A DNA stretch of 64,000 nucleotides. Source: Asticcacaulis currens (GTDB lineage Bacteria > Pseudomonadota > Alphaproteobacteria > Caulobacterales > Caulobacteraceae). This document shows, piece after piece, positions 8,314-16,610 of the stretch. The notes beneath the pieces are model-generated. The model saw only the letters and a program-made list of their open reading frames with translations. It did no database searches and had not been told where the DNA came from. The stretch's first letter is position 1. Every line of letters begins with the position of its first letter. A program made the translations under genes and the position numbers. The stretch spans positions 1 through 64,000 of the forward strand of contig NZ_JAQQKW010000003.1 of the NCBI RefSeq assembly GCF_028550395.1, read 5' to 3'.

Positions 8314-9470
8314 GTCAGTCTCTCCAGAATACTCACATAGTTGGCGACCGCACCGCCGCCCATATTGAAGGCCAGACCCAGCTTTGGGTCAGGCAGTTGC
8401 ATCTCACCCGCCTCACCACACAGTTGCCGCGCGGCCATGACGTGCATGGAAACGCCCGTCGCCCCGACCGGATGGCCCTTGGCCTTCAGACCGCCGGACA
8501 TGTTGGTGGGGCACCGCCCCTGACGACCGGTGCCTCCGGCGATGATAAAGTCTGCCCCCTGCCCTTTGGGGGCCAGCCCCATGGCCTCGGCGACCAGAAG
8601 CTCGGCGATGGTGAAACAGTCGTGGACCTCGGCAAAGCTGAGGTCAGACACCGAGACGCCGGCCTGCGCATAGGCGCGCTCAAAGGCCAGACGCGGGCCG
8701 GTAAAGTCGGTCATGTCCTTGGCCGACAAGGGCAGCAGGTCATTGACCTGAACCGACGCGCGGAACCCGACGGCGCGGCGGAAATCACTGGCCCGGTCGG
8801 CGCGGGTCAGGACGATGGCCGCCGCCCCGTCCGACACCAGCGAACAATCGGTCATTTTCAGCGGGTCGGAAATCAGCGGGTTCTTTTCGGACACCGTGGC
8901 GCAGAACTCGACCGACAGCGGCTTTTTGAGCTGCGCCAGCGGGTTATTCATCGCGGCGGCGTGGTTCTTGGCGGCGATATGCGCCATGGCCAGGGTCGGA
9001 TCGCCGTAGCGTTCGCCATAGGCGCGGGCAAAGCGGGCAAAGATGTCGGGAAAGGAAAGGCCGGCCTCTTCGGCCTGATAGCTGGCGGCCCCTAGAGCGC
9101 GGGTGACGCCCGCCCCGTCGAGCGCCGTCATTTTTTCGGCCCCGACGACCAGCGCCGTGTTTATACGCCCCGAGGCAATGGCGTCCATCGCCGCATAGAG
9201 CGCTGCCGATCCCGACGCGCAGGCATTTTCCAGCCGCGTGGCGGGTGTATAGCGCAGGCCCTCATCGGCCCCCAGCACCATGGAGGCGCAAAAACCGTCG
9301 GGCGTCAGACCGGCATTGTAGAGGCCCAGAAACACCGCATCGACGTCGGCCCCGCTGATCCCGGCGTCACTGAGCGCCTCACGCGCCGCCGTCTGAATGA
9401 GCGCTTCGAGCGACAGGTCCAGCCGTCCGAACGGCGTATGACCCCAGCCGACAATGGCCGCTGCGTGCAT
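8310..9470 (-). CDS. SCP2-type thiolase
   Basis: A 386-residue thiolase. The nucleophilic cysteine is Cys84 in [11 protein letters not shown]; the [12 protein letters not shown] motif and [11 protein letters not shown] near the C-terminus are those of the SCP-2/archaeal-type thiolase branch, which lacks the second C-terminal cysteine of classical thiolases (here [15 protein letters not shown]). Such enzymes cleave or, less often, form 3-ketoacyl-CoA. It is the first gene of the cluster and its stop overlaps the prpB start, so one role could be release of propionyl-CoA from a 3-keto-2-methylacyl or odd-chain 3-ketoacyl-CoA directly into the methylcitrate cycle; that link is inference from coupling. 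The ATG at 9470 agrees with the family start ([10 protein letters not shown]); the longer reading to 9557 has no ribosome site. Confidence 0.9.
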   Translation of the reverse strand: MHAAAIVGWGHTPFGRLDLSLEALIQTAAREALSDAGISGADVDAVFLGLYNAGLTPDGFCASMVLGADEGLRYTPATRLENACASGSAALYAAMDAIASGRINTALVVGAEKMTALDGAGVTRALGAASYQAEEAGLSFPDIFARFARAYGERYGDPTLAMAHIAAKNHAAAMNNPLAQLKKPLSVEFCATVSEKNPLISDPLKMTDCSLVSDGAAAIVLTRADRASDFRRAVGFRASVQVNDLLPLSAKDMTDFTGPRLAFERAYAQAGVSVSDLSFAEVHDCFTIAELLVAEAMGLAPKGQGADFIIAGGTGRQGRCPTNMSGGLKAKGHPVGATGVSMHVMAARQLCGEAGEMQLPDPKLGLAFNMGGGAVANYVSILERLT

Positions 9471-9608
9471 GGTGTGGGCTCCCTTTTTAGGTCGCAACCG
9501 CTTCTGCGTCGGATGCTGATGCAACAAGGCGTAAACCCTTGCCGCAACGGGAGTCAATGCAGGCGCCGGACACGTTTTCGGGACTGAAACATCACCCGTT
9601 CACCGATA

Positions 9609-9633
9609 CATGCTGCAATTTTTTGGCAGTATG
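9609..9633. promoter_or_regulatory. Inverted-repeat operator in the thiolase/WYL-regulator divergent gap
   Basis: CATGCTGCAA (9609-9618) and TTGGCAGTATG (9623-9633) form an imperfect inverted repeat around T residues, ending 13 bases before the start of the WYL regulator and 138 bases before the thiolase. Its GCAG/CTGC halves look like a site for the adjacent HTH_11/WYL protein. Confidence 0.45.
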
Positions 9634-9646
9634 TTAGACTCGCCGC

Positions 9647-10414
9647 ATGAAGACCGCCGATCGTCACGCCGCCCTGCTCGAAGCCTTGCGCGAACACAGC
9701 GCCCCCATCAGCGGACGCGCCCTGTCCGCTCGGCTGGGGACGTCGCTACGCACGCTGTACCGCGACATCACCGCCTTGCAGGCACAAGGGGCTCCTATCG
9801 AAGGCGCGCCGGGCATCGGCTATGTACTGAAACCGGCCTATCGCCTGCCGCCGCTGATGCTGTCGCCGGAAGAGATCGAAGCCCTGATCACCGGGGCCTT
9901 GTGGGTCGCCGATCGCGCCGAACCGCGTCTCGGCGAAGCGGCGCAAAGCCTGATTCAGGCCTTAAGCTCGCACCTGCCCGCCGCCATGCGTGACGACCTT
10001 ACGCAGCGCGGCCTGCTGGTCGGGCGCGGTCTGGCCGTGCCCGAAGCCCATATCGACCCGGCCCTGATCCGAACGGCCATCCGTTCGGAACGCTGTGTGT
10101 ATATGAGCTATATTGACCTGAAGGGCACGGTCAGCGAACGCACCGTCTGGCCCATAGCGCTCGGCTTCTTCGACCACCTGCGCATACTGGTGGTGTGGTG
10201 CGAACTGAAGCAGGCCTTTCGGCACTTCCGCACCGAACGCATACTGAGCTGGAAGCCGCTCGACATCCCCTTCCCGCGCCGCCGCGCCGCGTTGCTTAAG
10301 GCGTGGCGCGACACGCTGCGCGAGGGCGAGGTGATGATGCCGGAACAGTCCAATCGCAACATGGTGACAGGTTTTGGCAGCATGTCCGATGAAACCGAGG
10401 GCGAAACCGCCTGA
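9647..10414 (+). CDS. HTH_11/WYL-domain transcriptional regulator (YafY family)
   Basis: A 255-residue DNA-binding regulator. The N-terminal winged helix runs RHAALLEALREHSAPISGRALSARLGTSLRTLYRDITALQ (about 5-45), and the middle holds a WYL-type ligand or oligonucleotide-sensing domain (CVYMSYIDLKG, RTVWPIALGFFDHLRILVVWC, HFRTERI). YafY-like proteins usually repress or activate a divergent neighbour. Here that neighbour is the thiolase-prp cluster, 176 bases away across an inverted repeat, so control of propionate genes is a reasonable guess. No typical PrpR (sigma-54 type) regulator is present nearby. There is no clear Shine-Dalgarno before ATG 9647. The 3' end converges on the alpha-galactosidase gene with 23 bases between. 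Confidence 0.88.
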   Translation: MKTADRHAALLEALREHSAPISGRALSARLGTSLRTLYRDITALQAQGAPIEGAPGIGYVLKPAYRLPPLMLSPEEIEALITGALWVADRAEPRLGEAAQSLIQALSSHLPAAMRDDLTQRGLLVGRGLAVPEAHIDPALIRTAIRSERCVYMSYIDLKGTVSERTVWPIALGFFDHLRILVVWCELKQAFRHFRTERILSWKPLDIPFPRRRAALLKAWRDTLREGEVMMPEQSNRNMVTGFGSMSDETEGETA

Positions 10415-10437
10415 ACCCGTTATTCACAAACGCGTGA

Positions 10438-11652
10438 TCAAACCATCGGTGTCAGCCGCACCATGATCACGCCGTGCGACGCCACGGTGCCGCCAAAGCG
10501 TGCCTTGACGTTCTTCGTGACCTTTTTGGACCACAGGTCCTTGACCTGAACCTTCAGACCGGCCGGCAGGTTGAGCTGTTCCCAGGTGACGCTCATCTCC
10601 GCTGGCGCGGCCCCGCGGTTAAACAGCACCACCGCCTGATCGCCGCCTTTCAGCGGACGCGCCCAGATTTCGAGGTCGCCCTCTTTCCAGATGCGATTGG
10701 CCTGCTGCCCCAGCGGGTCCTGATCGATAGCGATGACGTCTTTATTGGTCAGGATGCGCAGAGTGTCGGCGTCCATAGCGGACAGGTCGTTACCGGCGAT
10801 CAGCGGCGCGGCCAGCATGGCCCACAGCGAGAAATGCGATTCGTATTCGGTACTCGTCATGCCGCCATTGCCGACTTCGAGCATGTCGGGATCGTTCCAG
10901 CGGTTCGGGCCGGAATAGCGCCACAGGTCCAGCTGCTTGTCGAGGATGTTGACCATGCCGATCGAATAGCCCTTCTTCCCCTCCCAGGCGTCATAGATGT
11001 CGCCGGTGGTGCGCCACAGATGGCCGATGGGCGCGGCCCAGCGCTGCGGATAGTTGTCGCCCCACTCGCAGATCGACAGGACGATATCGCGCCCGGATTC
11101 ACGCAGCGCCTTGGCCATGATCGTATAGGCCGCTTCGGCATCGCGCGTGCCCGTGTAGCACCAGTCGTATTTCAGATAATCGACGCCCCATCGGGCGTAT
11201 TGGCGGGCGTCCTGAAACTCATGCCCGGCACTACCCGGACGGCCGCCGCAGGTCAGCGAACCCGCGTCGGAATAGAGGCCGAACTTCAGCCCCTTGCTAT
11301 GGACATAGTCGATCAGGGCCTTCATGCCAGACGGAAAGCGCTCCAGATCGACCTGAATATTGCCGTCGGCATCGCGGCTTTTCTGCCAGCAATCGTCGAT
11401 GACGATATACTGATAGCCCGCGTCCTTGAGGCCCGACGCCGCCATGGCATCGGCCTGCTTGCGCACGACGTCCTCAGTGATATTGCAGGCGTATTTGTTC
11501 CAGGAATTCCACCCCATCGGCGGGGCGGGCAGCAGATTGGGCTTGGGGGCCTCCAGCTTCAGAGTCTCGTGCGCCTGTGCGGTGACCACACCGCCCCCCA
11601 TACACAGCCCCACACTCAGGCCAGCGGCCAGCAACCAGGCGGTCGTTTTCAT
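10438..11652 (-). CDS. Secreted GH27 alpha-galactosidase
   Basis: A 404-residue protein with a cleavable signal peptide (about 1-28, ending AQA). The GH27 (beta/alpha)8 barrel is clear from PMGWNSWNKYACNI, IDDCWQ, GLKFGLYSDAG and the nucleophile Asp163 in YLKYDWC; the acid/base lies in RWNDPDMLEVG at about 252-262. A beta-sandwich C-terminal domain (about 310-404) ends the protein. It would release terminal alpha-galactose from melibiose, raffinose-type sugars or galactomannan in the periplasm. The start is ATG 11652 with an AGGGAGCTG ribosome site. The A/T-rich upstream region holds an AAGCGCTT palindrome, suggesting LacI-type sugar control. It stands alone between convergent and tail-on neighbours. 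Confidence 0.95.
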   Translation of the reverse strand: MKTTAWLLAAGLSVGLCMGGGVVTAQAHETLKLEAPKPNLLPAPPMGWNSWNKYACNITEDVVRKQADAMAASGLKDAGYQYIVIDDCWQKSRDADGNIQVDLERFPSGMKALIDYVHSKGLKFGLYSDAGSLTCGGRPGSAGHEFQDARQYARWGVDYLKYDWCYTGTRDAEAAYTIMAKALRESGRDIVLSICEWGDNYPQRWAAPIGHLWRTTGDIYDAWEGKKGYSIGMVNILDKQLDLWRYSGPNRWNDPDMLEVGNGGMTSTEYESHFSLWAMLAAPLIAGNDLSAMDADTLRILTNKDVIAIDQDPLGQQANRIWKEGDLEIWARPLKGGDQAVVLFNRGAAPAEMSVTWEQLNLPAGLKVQVKDLWSKKVTKNVKARFGGTVASHGVIMVRLTPMV

Positions 11653-11704
11653 TTTCAGCTCCCTCTATTGTTTTTGACCATTAAATATATCAATTTTATT
11701 TAAT

Positions 11705-11715
11705 CAAGCGCTTTT
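11705..11715. promoter_or_regulatory. LacI/GalR-type operator candidate upstream of the alpha-galactosidase
   Basis: CAAGCGCTTTT contains the perfect palindrome AAGCGCTT (11706-11713), 53 bases before the GH27 start, in a markedly A/T-rich stretch (11671-11715). LacI-family sites commonly centre on such a CG-centred palindrome. No LacI gene is in the window. Confidence 0.4.
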
Positions 11716-11731
11716 GTGTGACAATACCAAA

Positions 11732-12493
11732 TCACAGGCGAAAACGATACAGGACGATGCCGCTGGTGGTCGCCACATTGAGGCTGTCGAAGCCGCCGTG
11801 CATGTCGATGCGCACGGTCTGACACGCCGCCATAAGCGCCGCCGGCAGGCCCGGCCCTTCGGCCCCGAACAGCACGGCGGTACGCGGCGCGGGCGTAACC
11901 TCTTCCAAAGTCACGGCCCCGGACGGGCTTAGGGCATAGGCCGTCAGGCCCAGCCCCGTCAGCGTGCCCACCATATCGTCCGTGCGATAATGCGGCACCT
12001 CCAGCGCGCCGCCGACGCTGACGCGGATCGCCTTGCGGTACAGGGGATCGCAGCAGGTGGTATCGAGCAGCACCCCATCGACGCCAAAGGCCGCCGCGTT
12101 GCGCATCAGCCCGCCCATATTGTCGGTATTGGCGATGCCGTGCAGGGCCAGAACGCGCGCCGTAGTGCCACTGACCCGCTCGGCGAGCGATTGTTTCGGG
12201 GCATAGCGCCCCAGCGCCAGATAGCCGCGATGGATGGGAAAGCCCGCCACCTGATCCATTACCCCTTGCGGCACCATATAGACCGGCGCGTCGGGCAAGG
12301 ACGCCAGACCACCCAGTCGCTCCGGCGTCGTCAGGACACTGACCGTTTCGGCCACCGGCGAGGTGAACAGACGCTCCAACACCACCTTGCCCTCGGCCAT
12401 AAACAGGCCCTGCCGACCCGTCAGATCACGGTCCTTCACATCACGATACAGCTCAAGGCGGGGGTCGTCGGGGTCGGTTATCTCAAACAGCAT
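11732..12493 (-). CDS. SpoU/TrmH-family RNA 2'-O-methyltransferase
   Basis: A 253-residue SPOUT-class methyltransferase using S-adenosylmethionine to methylate ribose in tRNA or rRNA. The three family motifs are present: NTDNMGGLMRNAAAFGVDGV (motif 1, about 122-141), LFGAEGPGLP (motif 2) and DSLNVATTSGIVLYR (motif 3, C-terminal knot). The N-terminal 95 residues form a small substrate-binding domain (GRQGLFMAEGKVVLERL). Its exact nucleotide target cannot be read from sequence. The ATG at 12493 lies 11 bases inside the end of the MscS gene, so the two are overlapped and cotranscribed. Confidence 0.9.
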   Translation of the reverse strand: MLFEITDPDDPRLELYRDVKDRDLTGRQGLFMAEGKVVLERLFTSPVAETVSVLTTPERLGGLASLPDAPVYMVPQGVMDQVAGFPIHRGYLALGRYAPKQSLAERVSGTTARVLALHGIANTDNMGGLMRNAAAFGVDGVLLDTTCCDPLYRKAIRVSVGGALEVPHYRTDDMVGTLTGLGLTAYALSPSGAVTLEEVTPAPRTAVLFGAEGPGLPAALMAACQTVRIDMHGGFDSLNVATTSGIVLYRFRL

Positions 12494-13625
12494 GGGTCAC
12501 AGGCGCGGCAGAGTCGGCGGGATGGCGGATATCGGGCTTTAAGACCTTATCCGGCGTCGCGCCACCCTCTTCGATCCGCGCCCGCGTTTTGGGCAGGGCT
12601 TCGGGGTAGTGGGTGTTGAGGAAGGCGATCATGTTTTCGCGCACATAGCAGCGCAGGTCGAAGGCGGTCGGAGAATCGGCCGCGCTGACCAGAATGCGGA
12701 TCTTGACCACCTGCGGATGGGCCTCGGTCAGTTGCACCACCTGCACCTGCCCGTCCCACAGGTCGGTGCGCGCCAGAAGGTCCGTAAGGTGAGCGCGCAA
12801 GGCCTCCACCGGCACGCTGTAGTCGGTATAAAGCTCCACCGTGCCGATCAGGCTGGCCGAGGTGCGCGTCCAGTTCTGAAACGGTTTTTCGATGAAATAG
12901 CTGATGGGCAGGACCAGCCGCCGCAGGTCCCACAGGCGCACCACCACATAGGTCAGGGTGATTTCCTCGATCCAGCCCCACTCGTTTTCGACCACCACAG
13001 CGTCTTCCAGCCGGATGGGCTGGGTCAGGGCGATCTGGATGCCAGCCAGCAGATTGCCCAGTGTCTTCTGCGCCGCAAAGCCGATGACGATACCCGCCAC
13101 CCCGGCCGAGGCGAGAAGACTGACACCCAGACCACGCAACTCATCGAACAGCAGGAAGATGGCCGCCAGCGTCAGCAGGACCAGCAGAAAGGTCGCCAGC
13201 CGCCGCGCCAGAGTGATCTGCGTATGGACGCGCCGCGCCTTGAGATTGTCCTTCACCGTGATGTCGTAGCGCCGCGACACGCTGGCCGTGACGATGTCGA
13301 TGCCGCACAGGGCCAGCCAGTAGATGAGCAGGATGGTCAGGAATTTGGTGAGCGTTACAAAGGCTTCAACGTGCACCACGTCCGGCCAGACCACGCGCAC
13401 GGAAATCGCCGCCGCCAGCAAAGGCCACACCGTGTAGAGCGGCTTTTTCAGCCGGTTGACGTCAAAGCGATAGAGCGCCTTCAGATGCCGTCTGGCCCGC
13501 CAGCGCGCCACCCCCATGATCACGAAGGCAACGGCCAGCGCCGCGACACAGGCGGCAAGCGCCACACTGACCACCCCGACCCATATGGGCAGGCCCGTGA
13601 AGGCTTCCCGGATATCAAAGCGCAT
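12483..13625 (-). CDS. MscS-family small-conductance mechanosensitive channel
   Basis: A 380-residue inner-membrane channel with four to five hydrophobic segments in the first 200 residues, then the MscS pore and beta domain: VSLLASAGVAGIVIGFAAQKTLGNLLAGIQIALTQ is the pore helix region, continued by LEDAVVVENEWGWIEEITLTYVVVRLWDLRRLVLPISYF. It should open under membrane tension to release solutes during hypo-osmotic shock. The C-terminal tail (EEGGATPDKVLKPDIRHP) is short and probably disordered. The start at 13625 has GAGGAT upstream; an in-frame reading to 13670 lacks a ribosome site. It overlaps the RNA methyltransferase gene and is divergent from puuA. Confidence 0.92.
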   Translation of the reverse strand: MRFDIREAFTGLPIWVGVVSVALAACVAALAVAFVIMGVARWRARRHLKALYRFDVNRLKKPLYTVWPLLAAAISVRVVWPDVVHVEAFVTLTKFLTILLIYWLALCGIDIVTASVSRRYDITVKDNLKARRVHTQITLARRLATFLLVLLTLAAIFLLFDELRGLGVSLLASAGVAGIVIGFAAQKTLGNLLAGIQIALTQPIRLEDAVVVENEWGWIEEITLTYVVVRLWDLRRLVLPISYFIEKPFQNWTRTSASLIGTVELYTDYSVPVEALRAHLTDLLARTDLWDGQVQVVQLTEAHPQVVKIRILVSAADSPTAFDLRCYVRENMIAFLNTHYPEALPKTRARIEEGGATPDKVLKPDIRHPADSAAPVTHAV

Positions 13626-13803
13626 AGGGTCATCCTCTGAGGCTCGACAAACGCCCGAAATTGTGATCACAATTTGGGCACGACCGGATGGAGGGTTGCC
13701 AAAACCGCGCGACCCGCGCCATCATGATCGCACCCAACCGGGGCCCGGATCAAAAATCCATTCGCCAGTCTCTGCCGTCAGGGCCTCATTCCACAGGTGA
13801 CCC

Positions 13804-15204
13804 ATGAAATCGAAGTCCAAACGTCCGCAAACCGGCTTTTCCAAGCGCGGGGCCGCCGACGTCTCCGAAGCCGCCGGCTGGCTGGCCGAGCAGAATATCG
13901 AAGAGATCGAGTGCATGGTCCCCGACCTGGCCGGGGTGGCGCGCGGCAAGATCATGCCGGTGCGCAAATTCCTGACCACGGCGGCGATGAACCTGCCCCT
14001 GTCGATCTTCTATCAGACCATTACCGGTGACTTCCCCGATCTGGAGGGCATTGTCGGCACGGTGCAGTCGGATACCGACATCTTCCTGCGCCCGGATTTT
14101 CGCACCCTGGCCGCGGTGCCGTGGGCGACCGATCCGACGGCGCAGATCATCCACGACGCCTTCCATCCTGATGGCCGACCGGTCGAGGAAAGCCCGCGTC
14201 AGGTGCTGCGTCGCGTCATTAGCCTCTATCACGAAAAGGGCTGGAAGCCGGTCATCGCGCCGGAACTGGAATTCTACCTCGTCGAAAAGAATATTGACCC
14301 GGACTATGCGCTGAAACCGCCGGTGGGCCGCTCAGGCCGCCCGGAAACCGGGCGTCAGGGCTATTCCATCTCGGCGGTCAATGAATTCGACGGCCTGTTC
14401 GAGGACATGTACGAATATTCCGAGGCGCAAGGGTTAGAGATCGACACCCTGATCCACGAATCGGGCGTGGCGCAAATGGAGATCAACCTGCGCCACGGCG
14501 ATCCGCTGGAGCTGGCCGATCAGGTCTTTATGTTCAAGCGCACCATCAAGGAAACAGCGCTGGAGCACGACATCTACGCCACCTTCATGGCCAAGCCGAT
14601 GGCCATGGAGCCGGGCTCGGCCATGCACATCCACCAGTCGATCGTGGACGGCAGCGGGCGCAACCTGTTTTCTGACCCCAAAACCGGTGAGCCGACCGAC
14701 CTTTTCTTCAGCTTCATCGCCGGTCAGCAGACCTATATGCCCGCCGCCGTGTCGCTGCTGGCGCCCTATGTCAACTCCTACCGCCGCCTGTCCAAGGGCT
14801 CCGGCGCCCCGGTCAATACGCACTGGGGCTTCGATAACCGCACGGCCGGCCTGCGCGTGCCGCCGTCGGACGCCGACAATCGCCGTCTGGAAAACCGCCT
14901 GCCCTCGTCGGATGCCAACCCTTATCTGGCCATAGCGGCGGTGCTGGCCTGCGGCTATCTGGGCATGGTCGAAGGCCTGAAACCCTCCGCGCCGGTCGAT
15001 ACAGACGTGTCGAACGACCCGTCGGCCGAACTGCCCTATTCGCTGATTCAGTCGGTGATCAAGCTGGAGCGCTCGGAGGCGCTGAACGCCATTTTGGGCC
15101 CGGCCTTTGTGACCGCCTATGCCCGCGTCAAGCACCATGAATATGAGACCTTCATGCGCACCATCAGCCCGTGGGAGCGTGAGTTCCTGCTGCTGAATGT
15201 GTGA
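13804..15204 (+). CDS. puuA: Glutamine-synthetase-like gamma-glutamylputrescine synthetase
   Basis: A 466-residue member of the glutamine synthetase fold. Family stretches include ELEFYLVEKN, AQMEINLRHGDPLELADQ, the ATP/metal motif MAKPMAMEPGSAMHIHQS and NRTAGLRVPPSDADNRRLENRLPSSDANPYLAIAA. The PuuA-like branch lacks the adenylylation loop of true GlnA and is of this length. It would join glutamate to the amine of putrescine using ATP. The direct overlap with a FAD oxidase gene (TGATG) supports PuuA over a nitrogen-assimilating enzyme. An in-frame ATG at 13804 is used; the ribosome site is weak (CAGGTGACCC). It is divergent from the MscS gene. Confidence 0.85.
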   Translation: MKSKSKRPQTGFSKRGAADVSEAAGWLAEQNIEEIECMVPDLAGVARGKIMPVRKFLTTAAMNLPLSIFYQTITGDFPDLEGIVGTVQSDTDIFLRPDFRTLAAVPWATDPTAQIIHDAFHPDGRPVEESPRQVLRRVISLYHEKGWKPVIAPELEFYLVEKNIDPDYALKPPVGRSGRPETGRQGYSISAVNEFDGLFEDMYEYSEAQGLEIDTLIHESGVAQMEINLRHGDPLELADQVFMFKRTIKETALEHDIYATFMAKPMAMEPGSAMHIHQSIVDGSGRNLFSDPKTGEPTDLFFSFIAGQQTYMPAAVSLLAPYVNSYRRLSKGSGAPVNTHWGFDNRTAGLRVPPSDADNRRLENRLPSSDANPYLAIAAVLACGYLGMVEGLKPSAPVDTDVSNDPSAELPYSLIQSVIKLERSEALNAILGPAFVTAYARVKHHEYETFMRTISPWEREFLLLNV

Positions 15205-16487
15205 TGGCAACCGCTCGCAACACCGGACACCCCGAAGGCTGCTGGTACGCCGATACGGCGGGCCGGCTGAACCGGCCTGCCTTTGCCGGTGAGGCCGATA
15301 CGGATGTGGCGATTATCGGCGGCGGCTATACGGGCTCAGGCGCGGCGCTGGAACTGGCCCGCAAAGGCGTCTCCGTGACCCTGCTGGAAGCCGCGGAGAT
15401 CGGCTCAGGCGCGTCCGGACGCAATGGCGGGCAACTGCACACCGGTCAGCGCGTCGATCCGCAAACGCTCGAAAGCCAACTGGGGGCCGATGCGGCGCGC
15501 GAACTGTGGGACATGGCCGAAACCGCCAAGGCGCACCTGAAAGAGTTGATTGCCACGCACGCGATCGACTGCGACCTGCGCCCCGGCCTGATACACGCCT
15601 GGCACCGCCCGCGCTTTGCCGACGAAGACCGCGCCTATGCCGACTTCGTGTCGCGCCGCTACGGCTATGATCAGGTACGGTTCATGGATAAGGTTGAGGT
15701 CGCCGCCGAACTGGGCACCGAGGTCTATCATGGCGGCACGTTTGACGCGGGCGGCGGGCATCTGCACCCGCTGAAACTGGCGCAGGGGCTGGCGAAAGCT
15801 GCCATGTCGGCGGGGGCCCGCCTTTATGAGCACAGCCGCGTCAAACGCTATGAGACGACGGCGGACGGCGTGACGCTGACCCTCAACAACGGACGGCTGC
15901 GGGCGCGCAAGCTGCTTATCTGCGGCAATGGCTATATGCCGGGGCTCGATGCCGATATCGACGCGCACGTGCTGCCCATCAATAATTTCATCCTGACCAC
16001 CGCCCCCCTGCCCGACGATCTGATCCTGCGCAGCAACTACGCCGCGGCGGATTCGCGTTTCGTAGTCAATTACTGGCGCAAGACGCCGGACAACCGCCTG
16101 CTGTTTGGTGGCGGCGAAAACTATACGCCGTGGTTCCCCAAGGATATCCGCGCCTTTGTCCGCCGCAACATGCTGAAGGTCTATCCGCAACTGGCGGACA
16201 TCGAGATCACCCACGGCTGGGGCGGCACTCTCGCTATCACGCTGAGCCGCTCCCCCTATGTGCGCCAGTTGTCACCCCACGTCTGGGTCAGCGCGGGTTA
16301 CAGCGGTCAGGGGGTGGTTCTGGCCCCCTACTTCGGGACGCTGCTGGCGCGCGCCGTGACGGGTGACGCGCGTGAGGCGGAGCTTTTGATGCAGTTGCGC
16401 ACGCCGCCCTTTCCCGGCGGAAAGTGCCTGCGCACGCCCGCCATGATTGCAGGCTTAAGCTGGTACGCCTTAAGGGACAGGCTGTAA
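15204..16487 (+). CDS. puuB: FAD-dependent gamma-glutamylputrescine oxidoreductase
   Basis: A 427-residue DAO-family flavoprotein. The dinucleotide fold DVAIIGGGYTGSGAALELARKG is at about 32-53, followed by EAAEIGSGASGRNGGQ, typical of PuuB and related amine oxidases; the C-terminal GYSGQGVVLAPYFGTLLA closes the FAD site. It would oxidise gamma-glutamylputrescine to the aldehyde with hydrogen peroxide as by-product. The ATG at 15204 shares its A with the stop of puuA (TGATG), indicating coupled translation; a GTG at 15201 is also in frame. The later Puu enzymes (aldehyde dehydrogenase PuuC, hydrolase PuuD) are not in the window, so the route must be completed elsewhere. Confidence 0.85.
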   Translation: MATARNTGHPEGCWYADTAGRLNRPAFAGEADTDVAIIGGGYTGSGAALELARKGVSVTLLEAAEIGSGASGRNGGQLHTGQRVDPQTLESQLGADAARELWDMAETAKAHLKELIATHAIDCDLRPGLIHAWHRPRFADEDRAYADFVSRRYGYDQVRFMDKVEVAAELGTEVYHGGTFDAGGGHLHPLKLAQGLAKAAMSAGARLYEHSRVKRYETTADGVTLTLNNGRLRARKLLICGNGYMPGLDADIDAHVLPINNFILTTAPLPDDLILRSNYAAADSRFVVNYWRKTPDNRLLFGGGENYTPWFPKDIRAFVRRNMLKVYPQLADIEITHGWGGTLAITLSRSPYVRQLSPHVWVSAGYSGQGVVLAPYFGTLLARAVTGDAREAELLMQLRTPPFPGGKCLRTPAMIAGLSWYALRDRL

Positions 16488-16610
16488 GGACGTACCCCTG
16501 CCCAAAATATCATTTTTGGCCGTAGATTATATACAATTTGCGATGGTTGACCTTGAAACCATTCCCAAACCCTTGTTTTCTTTTGTCCGCACTGGAGACA
16601 AGGGTGATTC

